Origin: Erodium maritimum
Lineage: Eukaryota > Streptophyta > Magnoliopsida > Geraniales > Geraniaceae
DNA length: 64,000 nt
NCBI GenBank assembly: GCA_963921825.1
Contig: OY997589.1
Span: forward strand, 5,518,001-5,582,000
Direction of reading: 5' to 3'
The translations under genes and the position numbers were made by a program. Position 1 is the first letter of the stretch. The number at the start of each line of letters is the position of its first letter. Below are positions 47,393-59,458 of the stretch, in pieces. The notes beneath the pieces are model-generated. The model worked only from the letters and a program-made list of their open reading frames with translations, was not told the DNA's origin and ran no database searches.

Positions 47393-48264
47393 ACCGATGC
47401 TCTTTCTCCCCACTTTTGGGTTGCTCTTCGGAACTGGCCAAGGGCGAGCTCTTTTTTGGAAGCTGGTCGACGTGTATTTTATCGTGCGTGTGGAAGACTC
47501 TTCCCCTGTGTCTCAACTTCTCTTTTCTATGCACTATTGTTTGGGTCTAGGTGGCCCTTGTTTGTCCGATCGATGGTGCTTTGGGGCAGTGTTTCAACGT
47601 TAGGAGGTTCAGTAGCTGATCCGGAGATGATCTTTTAGTTTTCAGAGTTGCTCGGGGTTTGTTGGTTTCGAGAGTTGGTCCTTCTTGTTTTTACTTGTTT
47701 AGCCTTTGTTGTCTATGACTTTAATCCTTTAACTGTTTTGTGTTTTATGGTAGATAAATTCCGGTTCTTAAACCTTTTATTATGTTTGTAAAATTGAAAG
47801 GTAGGTTGCATGTTGGAGGTAGGATTCAAGAGTCACGTTCTACATATGGTACATCAACATTGAACAAGGTGTGAATTAGCTGGATATAGTGGCCACGAAT
47901 GTGACTGTTCAATACTAAAGCTAGTGGTCCAGACCAATAATATTACTCATCTCTGGTTCCATCGTTTTGTACGAGCATGCTCCGATGGTTTTGTTGATTT
48001 TGGTCCATTCTATAAAGACCAGTATAGTGACAGAGCTATCAACACTACGGATTACTATCTCTAACCCAAAACAATCTCCAGTTCAACATAGATATGAGTG
48101 ATGCATATTTATATATATTTGGCAATAAATATAACACTGTTCAATCCCATGTCCACATTTTTAACCAAATCAGGCCTATTGTCTCTTATTCAGTGCCTTC
48201 AATCTCTGTTTTTTTTCTTTATTTTTACAACAGAAAATAAAATAAATATGTAAGCTAACATGAA
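47393..48264. other. Spacer next to the LTR, nothing recognised
   Basis: Moderately GC-rich up to about 47650, with short frames lacking domains; AT-rich afterwards. Confidence 0.35.
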
Positions 48265-48680
48265 TTTATTTGAGATAATTCAACGTCAGTACTTCAAATT
48301 TTTTATATTTTATTTAGAGTACTCTAAATCTTTTATATATTACCTCAACACTCTAAACTTTCATTAATTTATTTAGAATATCCTAAATATTTTTTGTTTC
48401 ACCTTAGTTCCCTAAACTTTCATTAATTCTATTTTAGTACACATCGTTAACTTTATCCTAAATTTGGTTGTAAGTGAAGAGTATTATGGTCATTTTACAT
48501 GTTATGGATGAAAAATCAGATGAAAAGTTAACAATGACTCCTAAATAAAATTAATAAAAGTTTAGATATTAAATTAATAAAAAAAATTAAGGTACTAAGA
48601 TGATAAACTTTTTTTAAGAATATTTTAAATAAAATATGAAAATTTTAAAACAGATATGAAATTACTCCATACTATTTTGA
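48265..48680. mobile_element. Old AT-rich inverted-repeat element
   Basis: The left half (TTTTATATTTTATTTAGAGT, CTCTAAACTTTCATTAAT) matches the inverted right half (TTTTCATATTTTATTTAAAA, TCTAAACTTTTATTAATTT) over about 170 bp with many mismatches. This suggests a MITE. Borders and target duplication not resolved. Confidence 0.5.
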
Positions 48681-49289
48681 TGCATAGGTTTCTGTTATAA
48701 ATAACTGGTCAACATAAGTTAAAAAAGAAAAAAGAAAACATCGATTGAAACATATAATTATCAGGTACCTTAGTTTTTATTAGGCAATTAAATTACTTGT
48801 GCCTTAAGTCAAATGGTGTAAAATTCCACTTAAATTATTTTGTCTCCTTTGCTAAATACCCCAACCAACCAATCAACCAACCAACTAAATAGTTAGTTTA
48901 TCTTAAATATAATCAAAACTAATTTATTTTTTTGAAGAAGTTTTTTTTTGTTAGTCAATTTCCCATTGAATACTCATAAAATTTCAATTCTTGAAAAATT
49001 CATAAAAATTAGTATTAGTAACTAATACTCTACATCTTTGGAAATAAATTCTATATCCCTATCTCAATACGAGGGAATCGAGCAGAAAACTGATAACTTG
49101 TTCGGATCATTAGATAAAGTGATATAACAGTCCATGATTGTGAAGATTTAAATATAAAAATAAATTTAAAGTTTTGTATATTTGAAACATCAATCATCTA
49201 TTAAACTTGATCTGTCTACCGCTAATTCATTGTTGAAAGTTAGAACACCTGTAATTATTGAATGATGTCTGTCAAAAGATGAGGCAGGT

Positions 49290-50196
49290 CCTCTCTGACT
49301 AGCCGCCTAAGGCCATGGTAGTCATGACTATTGCCATGATTTTTGTCACGACTCCTCTTCTCCTACTCGCATTTTATGGATTTATTTTCGACAATTACTC
49401 TCCTGCGCTCTTGAGGATTTTGTTAGGGTTTTTCCTACTAGGGCTCCCTTCGAGCCGCCTCTAATTACCACCATGACGTTTGCTCCCTCCTGTCACCAAC
49501 AACATGTCTCCCGACTCTGTTCGACACCCCCTTTGCAACTCCGATGGTTTTCGCTGAAGTCGACACCTGCGTGTCCTTCTCCCTGGCCTCCACCACTGCA
49601 TCCTCTGAAGCCGCCGGCGTCTCTGAAACCGACATTGTCGTCTCTTAAACCGCATCCTCCCTGGCCTCCACCACCGCACCGCCCTCGACCCCTCTCTCGA
49701 TTATGGATCTGGCTAATCGAGTGAGTCTTTTTTTTATTTTATCTGTCTTCGTCTTTACAGGGTCAATGACGAAAGAAATTTAGTGCTCTAGGGACTGGCC
49801 CTGGGAGGGGTCCCTGGTAAGAGTTATGCCTCCCTCTGAAACTGATGATAGCGGGTTCGGTCGCACTCTCCAGAGTATGCAGCGTTTAGGCAATACCTTG
49901 AGCAGCGGTAGTCAGTTTCGCCATAGTTTAGAAGTGGATGATAGCAGGTTCGGTCATACTCTATTGCGCATTCAACGTTTAGGCAAGACCTTGAGCAACT
50001 GTAATCAACTTCGCCTAGATTTAGTTCTAAGTTGCCTTATGGCACCACATCCAATACCGTCAAGGACAGTTATGTTATGAAAAGAATAGCGAACTTAATT
50101 GTTCTACGTCTGTTCCTCGTGGTCAGAGATTCTCTGATGCACTTACTTGTTATTGCAAATCTCGATTAATGAAAACAGCACCTTTTAGTCAAAAAA
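49290..50196 (+). mobile_element. Short LINE-like element with A-tail
   Basis: A Pro/Ser-rich 5' segment (49470-49720) is followed by a region ending CTCGATTAATGAAAACAGC, CCTTTTAGTC and six A (50191-50196). The ATTAATGAAA word before the tail is shared with the element at 27166. No ORF1 or reverse-transcriptase motifs. The 5' border is approximate. Confidence 0.5.
49846..50032. repeat. 93-bp tandem duplication
   Basis: Two copies starting GATGATAGC(G/A)GGTTCGGTC at 49846 and about 49939, each with CGTTTAGGCAA(T/G)ACCTTGAGCA. Located in the 3' half of the LINE-like element. Confidence 0.8.
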
Positions 50197-50776
50197 CTTG
50201 ATCGGCCTACCTAAATGAATTTTTATTTAAATTATAAATTATAAATTATGATTTTCATTTTAATTATATTCCAAAATAGGAATATATTTCTTACCCTTTG
50301 TCTATTGATTGTGAAACAATCTTCACGTAATTCACTGTAGTGCAAGGATATGGGAGAAAGGAAAACAAAAGTGATCATGTTGTGAATACGTGTGAAAGAG
50401 AGAGAGACAAAATGTACATTCTCTTTCTAAGTTAGCCCCTCATGTGACGATGATGATGATGATCACACAACATCCACAAACTCCAATTCCAAATCTGCAC
50501 ATATCTGACACTCATGAGACTTCTCACCATGCACACACACACCATTAACTTTGCAGCTTTTTCATGCCACACCAGAAACGAACCACTTTAACCTAGCTCA
50601 ACATGGACCACCTCACCATATGTCTCCACAACTCAAAGAAACAAAACACATTAACTTCAAGTCTATAGCCACGGTTTGATATATGTTTTATTTCAACAGA
50701 CACAAAACATGACCAAACTTATGTTCCCCTTCCTGAAAACCTAGTAAATAACTAAAGTAGTTGTAAATTATAATCA

Positions 50777-52129
50777 TTAACCGTCGAGTTCCAACCCACA
50801 ACTAGGAACCCAAGCTGTTGCGTAAACCGAGTTATGTCCCTTCCACGTCAGCACCAACATGTCCTCCTCCTTCTTCATCCCCCACCCACTCGCGTGCTCG
50901 TCGAGCAGCTCCTTCACCTCCCTCACCGTCTCGTCGCTGAACGACACGCTCCCGAACCCTCCGTTCCTCATCCTCTGCGACGCTTTTGTCCCCGACTCGA
51001 GCCTCTCCAGTCTCTGGTACCCTTCGTAGCTTATAACGTTCTCTATCTTCTCTCCGATGTCGGACTCGAACTCCATCCTCTGGCTGCTTTCTTTGGGGAG
51101 GAAGGTCTCGAGCGCGTCGAACGGGATCCATAGGTAGTTGAAGCAAGTTGTGATCCTCGACACTAAGCTCGGAGCGCTTAGGTCGCAGTCCTCGTCCACT
51201 ACGAGGACTATGTGCGGGTCGAGGTCTCGGATCGCGCTCACGAACGCGTCGCGGTCTGAGAACTCGTTGTTGCTTGTCTTCCGCTCGTCCGACATGTAGC
51301 GGATCCAGTTCTGGCAGTTGATGACGAGCGCCTCGTCGTCGCGGAGGTTTAACGTTGTCGGGTTGAGATGTCTTAGGACAGTCTCTGGCTCGAATGATGG
51401 TTGGGCCGGTGATTCGAATTCTTGATCAAGTACGTTGAATTCGAAAGGGAGGTCCCGGGACTTGGCGAAATTGGCTAGCCTGAGGCCGACGGATTCGACG
51501 GGGACGTCGAGGAGGGGAGGTGCGGGAGGGCGGGCGGCGGGGACGACGGAGATGCGGAGAGACGGCGGGCCCTCGGGGCGCTTGGCGAGCGCGTCGATGA
51601 GGGTGGGCCACTGCATGCAGTGGGTGATGCTGAGGTCGAGGATGTGGACCTTGGAGCAGCCCTGGACGGCTCTGGAGATGGCGCTGTTGGCGGCGCAGAA
51701 CCCGAAGCGGTGCCAGGGGATGAGGTCGACGTAGCCGGCGAGCTCGGTGACGGACATGAGGCGGCGAGGGGGGGAGTTGTGACCGTGGAAGCTCATGGCG
51801 GCGGGGCAGATGCGGGAGGCGCGTGAGATGAGGGCGCGGAGGAACCAGGAGGCGAGGCGCTGGTTGGGGTCGCCGGTGGAGGACGCCACGTTGTTGAGGA
51901 CCCACATGACTTGTTGGGCTAAAGTGACGTCGTTGCTCTCCAAGGCGCTGGCGCAGTGGAGGAGGAGCTTCTCTATGCACGCACCGTCGAGGCTGCCTAG
52001 GCACCCGCCGAGGACTTGGCCGGAGAGTGAGGCTGGAGGGAAGAGGGCCGGTGAGTTCTGTAGAGATATAGACGTTGGCATGTTTCCTACTCCTCCTCCT
52101 CTTCCCACTCCTCGAAGCTCAGTTTTCAT
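50777..52129 (-). CDS. SCL32: GRAS-family transcription regulator, SCARECROW-like 32 type
   Basis: A 450-residue single-exon protein. After a short variable N-terminus (1-50) comes the full GRAS domain: leucine heptad I (IEKLLLHCASALESNDVTLA, 52-71), the VHIID motif as VHILDLSITHCMQWPTLID (161-178), the second leucine region with LNPTTLNLRDDEALVINCQN, the PFYRE-equivalent block FESDIGEKIENVISYEG, and the SAW block GWGMKKEEDMLVLTWKGHNS up to the C-terminus. The heptad and SAW blocks match what I recall of Arabidopsis SCL32 (At3g49950). GRAS proteins act in the nucleus; the targets of this clade are poorly known. The first Met at 52129 is chosen; a second Met at codon 17 is possible. The locus is strongly GC-rich relative to its flanks, and long opposite-strand frames here are shadows. 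Confidence 0.95.
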   Translation of the reverse strand: MKTELRGVGRGGGVGNMPTSISLQNSPALFPPASLSGQVLGGCLGSLDGACIEKLLLHCASALESNDVTLAQQVMWVLNNVASSTGDPNQRLASWFLRALISRASRICPAAMSFHGHNSPPRRLMSVTELAGYVDLIPWHRFGFCAANSAISRAVQGCSKVHILDLSITHCMQWPTLIDALAKRPEGPPSLRISVVPAARPPAPPLLDVPVESVGLRLANFAKSRDLPFEFNVLDQEFESPAQPSFEPETVLRHLNPTTLNLRDDEALVINCQNWIRYMSDERKTSNNEFSDRDAFVSAIRDLDPHIVLVVDEDCDLSAPSLVSRITTCFNYLWIPFDALETFLPKESSQRMEFESDIGEKIENVISYEGYQRLERLESGTKASQRMRNGGFGSVSFSDETVREVKELLDEHASGWGMKKEEDMLVLTWKGHNSVYATAWVPSCGLELDG

Positions 52130-52329
52130 GACAAGAACAACTTGTAATAATTAGGGTTTAACTTGGACATATCAGGGTCAGCTCCGAGGCTTTTATGTAG
52201 ATCTTCGTTCGACACGTGTCACAATCTGATTGACCAAAGAGCTAGTTAGGTTTTGATTTTGTGATGAAAGTTCAAGGAACAAGGGAGTGAGAGAGGTTTT
52301 GTTTGTCTAAGTGGAAAGGGAAGCAATGG

Positions 52330-52340
52330 TACTTATAGGT
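52330..52340 (-). promoter_or_regulatory. Possible TATA box of the SCL32-like gene
   Basis: CCTATAAGTACC on minus, about 200 bp upstream of the ATG, followed by an A/G-rich leader. Weak evidence. Confidence 0.4.
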
Positions 52341-52849
52341 GAAAAGGTCAGTATAAAAGTTGAATTGTATGAGTTGTGAAGAAACAATGTATAAGCCAAA
52401 AAGAATAAAATTTTAGAAAATGGAGCTGATGACAAACAAACTGGTTGTTGATCCATGTGTAGTTCCGTATCCTCTTTATCTAATCCTTTTCAATTACTCT
52501 TTGTTTTATGTTATCATTCAGTCAAAGACAAATATTCTTTCTTTCTTTTTTCCGTTCTCGTGTTTTTGGATGTTTCCGTATAAATAAGTGGGCATTGCTA
52601 CTTTGCTAGCCAAAAATGTTGATTATGCATATTAATGGGATCTTTTAGAGGTACGGGACTAGTTTTGATGACTAAGCAAGTTCAACTCCCTATTCATACT
52701 TGCCAACAATATGTCTTAAAAAATTTATGAAACCTAGGGTTTTTCTTGACGAACTCTCATACTTCCGCCTTTCTTTTCGATCATCTTCCTTTTCCGTGAA
52801 ACCTATTATATAAAAGCGCAACCACTATTACCACTAACCATATCGCCTC
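52341..52849. other. SCL32 upstream region
   Basis: AT-rich; no repeat or gene recognised. Confidence 0.4.
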
Positions 52850-54990
52850 CCGTCTGTCAATCCGTCACCTCACCGTAAGTCGACCAACAAGGTGGAGACC
52901 ATGGATCCTTCTGGAAGAATCCACGACAACCACCAAATGGTGCGGCAAATTCTCCCATGAAATGATATGCAACTAAATTAGGGACCGACGAACTATGATG
53001 GACTCTTGCCGATTAACACCAAGTAAGACTGCAAGAACCGAAGATGAGATGATTCAACCGGACTTCCGATGGCAGCCATCGGATAAATCGATGGGAGAAG
53101 GCCCCTAGGGCCCTACTAAAGCAAGACTGTTGATCGATGTCCCACCACAGCTCTATCATGGGGCACCGACACCAAAGCCTGACCCCGATGGAGGCCAGTA
53201 AATCATGAATCCTAGTTGGACCTAGGAGGGAACCTATAGGTCACGACCATGCCCCAAACAAGATCGTTAACCCCGATATGATGAACCCTATCCATGGACG
53301 ACGATCCACCACTATGAAAGGATCATTGCTGATCCATTTACCAATCACCCCTTTGAACAAGGCCCCCACCTAATATTAGGGGATGTGGCATGGTGATGAG
53401 GCTTCGTGTTGTAGTGGATGTATGAACCCTAGGGAAGGAATTATGGAAGCTCTTGGAGGAAACACATGCTTCAGACCAACGACCAGCCTCACCATCCCAA
53501 GACCATTATGACAGGAAACGTTAGGGCCCCAACTGGACCCCATCACCACCAGGGCCGGACGATTCTCACACCCCTATCTACCAGTGGTGGACCCCCGTTA
53601 TGACTTCTCATCTCAGGCTTCAAATGACTCAAGAACCCCTGACCAAGGAAACTTGTACTCCACGGACACGGACGCTACTGAGGAAGTCAATCTATATGGA
53701 GAAATAGCTAGGCATGCTGGACTGCCTCACGAGTTGCCATGAACTACCTCGGGACTCTCGGGGTGTCACTGAGGAGACACACCCCAGTCTGCACGAAACA
53801 GAATTCCTTTGATTCCTAATCTCCTCTTTTCTTTAGCATACTCCTTGACTAAATGTTACTACACAACATATCTGGTCAAGTCGAGACGAGGAGTGTTTCA
53901 TGGATATACAACGCCAAACACAGCTGAAGTAGGGAATCACCCTTTAATCTCTCCATGTTGTACACCAGATTTTAGCTTTAAGACTAATGTTTCGAATATC
54001 ACCGAAATTGTACCTCGTCCTTTTAAGTTCTTTCCATTTATGTGCTAGAGATCCTCCTGAACCTCACAGCATGGAGTTCACTGATCTTCTCCAATTGAGC
54101 CTTCGTGGCCTCCTCGTATCCTGGGTCACCTACAAGGGGCCCATAGAGAAAAGACCCGCATTCGGGGAATGGTTTGAGGTCCCATAGGCCTCCGGATATG
54201 CCTGGCCATGGTAAGTCAGAATGTTCGATGTTATTGTTAGTGGGAACACCCTGACCAAACCCTCTTCTATCCCTCGCTATTTCTTTTCGGGGCTTGTGTG
54301 CTTCTCGCTCTGAGGAGATTCTAGGGCCTTAGTCATAATGTCCGACATTAGTTGATGGTGAGGTCTCCCATGGTTCGAAGCCTAAGGGACACCTCAAGCA
54401 TGAAGGCATGAGAACGATGCACGAGTTGGATAACATCGTAGGCGACAAGGTCCCTAATCCGTGTGGACTTTGGCTTCACAAGCTTGGTCGGTAGCGTGAT
54501 GTCGAAACGGACTAGCGACTGAAGAACCTGTTGGTGAGGAAGCCCCCGTCATTCTGGTTAGTGAGGCGCCCGATCAATCTGAAGCACTGATAGTCATGGC
54601 TGGGTTTGCATGTTGGCTCATGAGGGAAGACCACCACCCGGTCTTCATCCTCCTCGAAGTAGAAGGCCCCATAATCGGATTGGATATTGACGATGTTGGA
54701 TGCGGGTTAGGAGGGAGACATCGACATAGTCATGGAGAGGGGGTGAGTAGCGGGTGGTTTGTCAAGAAGGGATGATGAGTGGAGGGGAGGTTTGCTTCGT
54801 AGAAGGCGGTAATAATGGCTAAGGTTGGGCACCACCTGTTGTGGCGCCTGGCTGGCAAGAGGGGTGGTGCCTCGGGACCACCATGAAGTAAAGGGTGCAA
54901 GTTCGTCAGGCGAATATGATAGACGATAAATGAAAAAAGACGCCGATATTGGAAGACGCAAAACACCCTGATCGGACCCTATATCGAGAG
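52850..54990 (-). mobile_element. LINE-like relic with ORF1 remains
   Basis: Between about 54730 and 54560 the minus strand reads IVNIQSDYGAFYFEEDEDRV then FPHEPTCKPSHDYQCFRLIG, the N-terminal ORF1 pattern of plant LINEs (acidic stretch followed by CLVGKLLTDK-like block). The area down to about 52850 is mid-GC with broken frames and may contain another insertion on the plus strand (DPRYDFSSQASNDSRTPDQG near 53590). No reverse transcriptase or tail was found, so limits are approximate. Confidence 0.45.
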
Positions 54991-56600
54991 ATCAAAGTTT
55001 TTGTCTTGGAAGGTAATTTGTAATGATTAATTACCCTTATTAAGAAACTTTATATATGTCTAGTTTGGCATAATGCTCCTCTAATATTTGGCCTCATCCA
55101 TTTTATTTTCATCCCTCTCATTTTCTCCAGAAGAGATTTTTTTGGAAACTTTACAAAACAAAAAGTAAAGAATAGGTTAAGGATGCTGTCTTAGCCGGCC
55201 ACTCTTTTGTCGAACTTGTCCTCAAGAATTGCCAATTAAGACAAATCCAAATTATTTACCATTAAATTAGTAATATGTGTAGTTATACCTTTTTTATTTT
55301 AAAACTAGAATCTGGTATAATCGATTTAGAGCTTTAGTGATTCATATTGATGGCTACTTTTCATTCCCATCTTCCTTATATAATACTAAAAAATGCCATC
55401 TCCTTGGTTCCTTGTGCATGTTGTGCCACAACTACAGACAAATTAGACCTCTTCCCCACAAGACCAAATTCATTTATTTACATACTAAAGTGAGTATATA
55501 TATGTTCATCATTCCATATTGATTTGCTTCCATCCACTAGAATATTGTGCACGAACTCAACCACCTCTATGTAGATATCTTAATTAATAGCCAAATGGAG
55601 CCAAGTTTGGTGAAAGCTTGCACAAAAATGAAGCAAAAGAGGAGGCTAGGGTTTCTTCAAGAATTTATCATTAATATACAAAAATGTGAATAATGTGAAT
55701 TCGTATGTTATTTGTCGAGTATCTGACAACCTCTATTTATTTTAAAACTTAAAACAAGTGGACCGACTTTGTTATTTGTTAGTTCTCATTCGCCCTCCAC
55801 TCTCATCGATGAAAAGCTCACATATAATTCCGAATCTTGTTATAATGCAAATCTTTTGAATTCTACATGTACACGAAGATTGTAATGTTTCATATATTGT
55901 TCGATACTTAATAAAATTTAGAAATTTTAATGGTCAAATTTTAATTACTTGATATCAGAATTTACCCGTCTTTCAATATTACGTATAAAAAATGTGAATA
56001 TATTCTCATCCATTTTTTACTTTTGATTTCCAACACATGTTCTTAAAATTACATGATAGTCCACTTGCTAACTCATCAATATATATATGACTTGACATGG
56101 AGAAACTAAAGTTGTATATAGAATCAATGACCATTTGTGGTAAAAGCACTTGTGTATATTATGGTGTATAGTTGCACACAATCGATCATGCAAAGATATG
56201 GTCTCTATGTATCATCTCCTAGCCCTAGCTAGGTCTTTCAATTTTATGCGAAATGAATAAAAATACAAGAAGAAAAAATTGCAGTGATTTGAAGCATCAT
56301 GGATCATATATGGTTGAGCATGAAAAATTATTTGTTTCTGCAAATTAAAAGAGAGGTTGTTCTCAGCACAAGTGTACATGTCTGAGTCACTTTTACTCAT
56401 GCAATCTTATGAAAATCTTTGTTGTTTGTGTTGTACATTCCCTTATGGGAAAAGCAAGTGTTTCCATGTTGGTGCAAGAGTCTTGTCTCCATGATTCATC
56501 ATCATGCACCCATCAACTTCTTAAGGATTAATCTCCAAGTAGATGATTAAGCCCGAGCTAGTTTAATAAATTAGATTTTACTTTGAATGACGGATTTGTA
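54991..56600. other. AT-rich spacer, nothing recognised
   Basis: No supported gene or RNA. Confidence 0.4.
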
Positions 56601-56889
56601 AAAACAACCGAAATTGTAGCGGCGGAGAACCCGAAGTGGATAGTTATAAGTTCAAGAGCGACGAATTCACAGCGACAAATCCTTCACCCAGGGGAGAGAG
56701 AATTGCCCTAATATGTCAAAACCCACATTTTAAACCAAATTGTCTTTCCTTTTCGCCTCTCACGACAAACGCCTTTAGAGCATCTATTGTGGGCCGATAT
56801 CGATTTTGTCCTGTTGATTCCCGTCTATTCAGCCAAAAAGTGACGAAAAAGTAATGAAATTCTCTCTCTCCCGTCGATTCTCCCAATAC

Positions 56890-57513
56890 AACCCAAAAGG
56901 TCGAACTGATAGGTGGAGGTATCAAGATGTATATCAAAGAGTCAATTTATCCACACACTTTTGATGTGGGACTCATATTTCAACACTCTCCCTCACGTAT
57001 AGACCTGGACATCTACATGTGGGTCATATCAGGACTCGACATCTGCATAGGGGCTGGAGACCACAGGGTGGAGATGACAAACCGGCCTTAGGCCGAACCA
57101 GTTTTGAAACCATGTTTTTTTTATAAGCGCATAATTTTATTAGAAAAGAGTACTTTCCGAGAAAGAAAGCATCTAAAGGATCAAGAAAACGATTACAAGG
57201 GGGAGCTCAATAATGGAAGCTCAAAAAGGAAAAAATCCTGAGCGTTGGACAACAGGTCCTGAAACAAGAGGACTGCATGTCCAAAAACAAAGCAAATCAA
57301 TTCTAATCGGTAACCCACTCTTCACCTTCAGAAGTTGAGGTCGGATCGTCAAAAGTCTTCGCTTGAGCAGCTTACTGGGAGCCTTTTGAGCGAATCGAGC
57401 TTATCCAACCCAAAAGCTCGAACTGATAGGTAGAGACATCAAAATGTATATCAATGGATCAATTTATCCACAAACTTTTGATGTGAGACTCACACTTCAA
57501 TATCTTTTCTTCT
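56890..57513 (-). mobile_element. TRIM-like element nested in the MITE
   Basis: Two direct repeats of about 90-100 bp (56893-56983 and 57413-57511) share GGTCGAACTGATAGGT / GCTCGAACTGATAGGT and CAATTTATCCACA(C/A)ACTTTTGA. Between them on minus lies TGGTTTCAAAACTGGTTCGG as a worn primer-binding-site region and a CTCCCTCACGT-type polypurine zone. Same type as the element at 58545-58983. Degraded. Confidence 0.6.
57115..57405 (-). mobile_element. LINE 3' fragment inserted in the TRIM-like element
   Basis: On minus the segment ends TAATAAAATTATGCGCTTAT followed by eight A (plus-strand T-run 57115-57122). It interrupts the right repeat of the TRIM-like element. No coding content of note; about 290 bp, so strongly 5'-truncated. 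Confidence 0.6.
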
Positions 57514-58544
57514 TTCTCTTCCCTATCAGCTTTTCTCTTCATACAGTTGGAGATTGGAGATTTTAGTCAAAATCGGCCGGCAGACGTTGACCCCCACACC
57601 AACACACCCAGGAATCGACTCCAACTTTTTGTCGCATAGAGCCTGAGTAATGAACCTCACACAACAACTGCTCTTAGAGAAAATCAACCGATTTAAATAT
57701 GACATCTCTTTAACTACAGTTAGATCGCTATCAGTGAAGTGTATTAGTTGTTATAGCTTGTAAGCTCAGACATAACTCAATATCAACAAACATGTCATCG
57801 TCTACATATGCTAATTATGAGTACATACTTTCCAAATTAACAGGCAAGCATGAGAAAGACTCGAAACTCTTGAATTGCACCGTCGTTTGTTTTGTTATGG
57901 AAATTGAAATGACTGAAAATAAACTCTATACATAGAACCTGATCTCAGTATATCCGCTTTCCCCACAAAAACAACTAGTCATACTCTTATAGCTCACTTA
58001 GTGAGTAAACAATTATAAAATTTGATTAATTAAATTAACCAAGCATAGTGATTATCACCCAAACTTAATAAGTTGAAAGGATATATGAATTAATAACATT
58101 TTATCTATTTGTCGTTGGTGCAGTTCCCAGTTCAGAGCTGATATATAGCAGCTATATTTTTTTTGTCTCGACCTATTTGTAATCGGAAAATCTTATACAA
58201 CATTGACATTGTTGGTCATATATTCATGTATTATGTAATTTTTGTGTACGTGAAGAGGGTCAATATGTGGTCAAGTCTTAACGGTTTACAAAGACAAGAG
58301 TCCAAGGATATATATAGATTCCGTACGGAAAAATCTGAACTCACTAGCTTAATTTTGACGATCATGATGTCCTATATGTATCTCTTAGGGTTAATTTTTT
58401 GAAGTATTATGGCATGCCATTAGGCTCAACCAAATCTTTACACTTGTATTTATATATATATATATATCATGATCTATCTTGTCCAGAGATCCATGTCAAT
58501 CGAGTCCTTCAGCCACTTGTGGATATGACTATGAAGCATGAGGT

Positions 58545-58983
58545 CTATATCGGGTCGGGTTTCCACAACTAAAAGGTCAACCTTGTTAATTGGGTGTGAC
58601 CCTAGTTTCCACAACTAAAAGGTCAACCTTGTTGATTGGGTGTGACCGTAGCCTTTATAAGTAGCATTTTATCCTTATATTTTCCCGATGTGGGTGTATA
58701 CTTCAACACTCACCCTCACGTGTAGAACTGTACATCTACACGTGGGCCATAACAGGACTGGACATCTACATATGGACCGGAGACCAAAGGGTGGAGGTGA
58801 TAAATGGGTCGTGGGCCGAACCAGCTCCGATACCATGTAAATTTTGTTTAAAACGGGCTACTTATATCGGGTTGGGCTTCTACAACTAAAAGGTCAATCT
58901 TGCTAGTTGGGTGTGGCCCTTCCTAGTCTTTATAAGTAGCATTTTATCGTTATATTTTTCCGATGTGGATTTATACTTCAACA
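58545..58983 (-). mobile_element. TRIM with both terminal repeats
   Basis: The right repeat 58836-58983 and left repeat about 58545-58708 both start on minus TGTTGAAGTATA. They share GATAAAATGCTACTTATAAA and the CACACCCAA...ACCTTTTAGTTGT block. Directly inside the right repeat, on minus, is TGGTATCGGAGC, a Met-tRNA-type primer-binding site. The other inner end is GTGAGGGTGAG, a polypurine tract. The ~127-bp interior has no coding capacity. The left repeat includes an internal duplication of about 50 bp. Fossil; no target duplication found. Confidence 0.75.
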
Positions 58984-59458
58984 TGATTTTGAATAGGAGA
59001 GGAAGCTCTTTGACCAACAGACCGACTGAACTGGGTTTATTTGAAGGTTGATGAATGAGTTTTTGGTAACCTTGACATGGGTTGGATATGGGTTGTTACC
59101 ACTTATATTGGGTCAGGCACATGATCACATGAAGCTTGAGCTGGCCCAACTTGTACCATCTCTTCCTCATTTGGGTATCAGTTTGTTCATATTGCTTGGG
59201 GAGTGATCCTTGGGCTCAGAGTGCTTCTCAATCTTTCAGAAGACCAACTTTGATGTGATTAATATAGTTGCACACAAATATATTGCATGAGCATCATATG
59301 GCACACGAATAGCTATGTTCCATCTCACCATTTCCCATGCCCAAATAGAACTTTTTTTTATAAAAAAAATGAGAACATTGCTTAGAATGCCCTAGTTAGA
59401 GCAAGAAGAAGATTAACTTATTTCTTCTTGAACCAGTCCGCCAAATCTATTTCAATAG

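Larger units (their letters stand above)
56778..57673. mobile_element. PIF/Harbinger-like MITE carrying nested insertions
   Basis: The left end GAGCATCTATTGTGGG and the right end inverted GAGCAGTTGTTGTGTG are flanked by TTA (56775-56777 and 57674-57676). It encloses a TRIM-like element which itself holds a LINE 3' fragment. Confidence 0.6.

Noticed and set aside
51426-52004. 192-codon minus frame overlapping the SCL32-like gene
   Set aside because: Arg/Pro-rich shadow frame produced by GC-rich codons of the GRAS gene.
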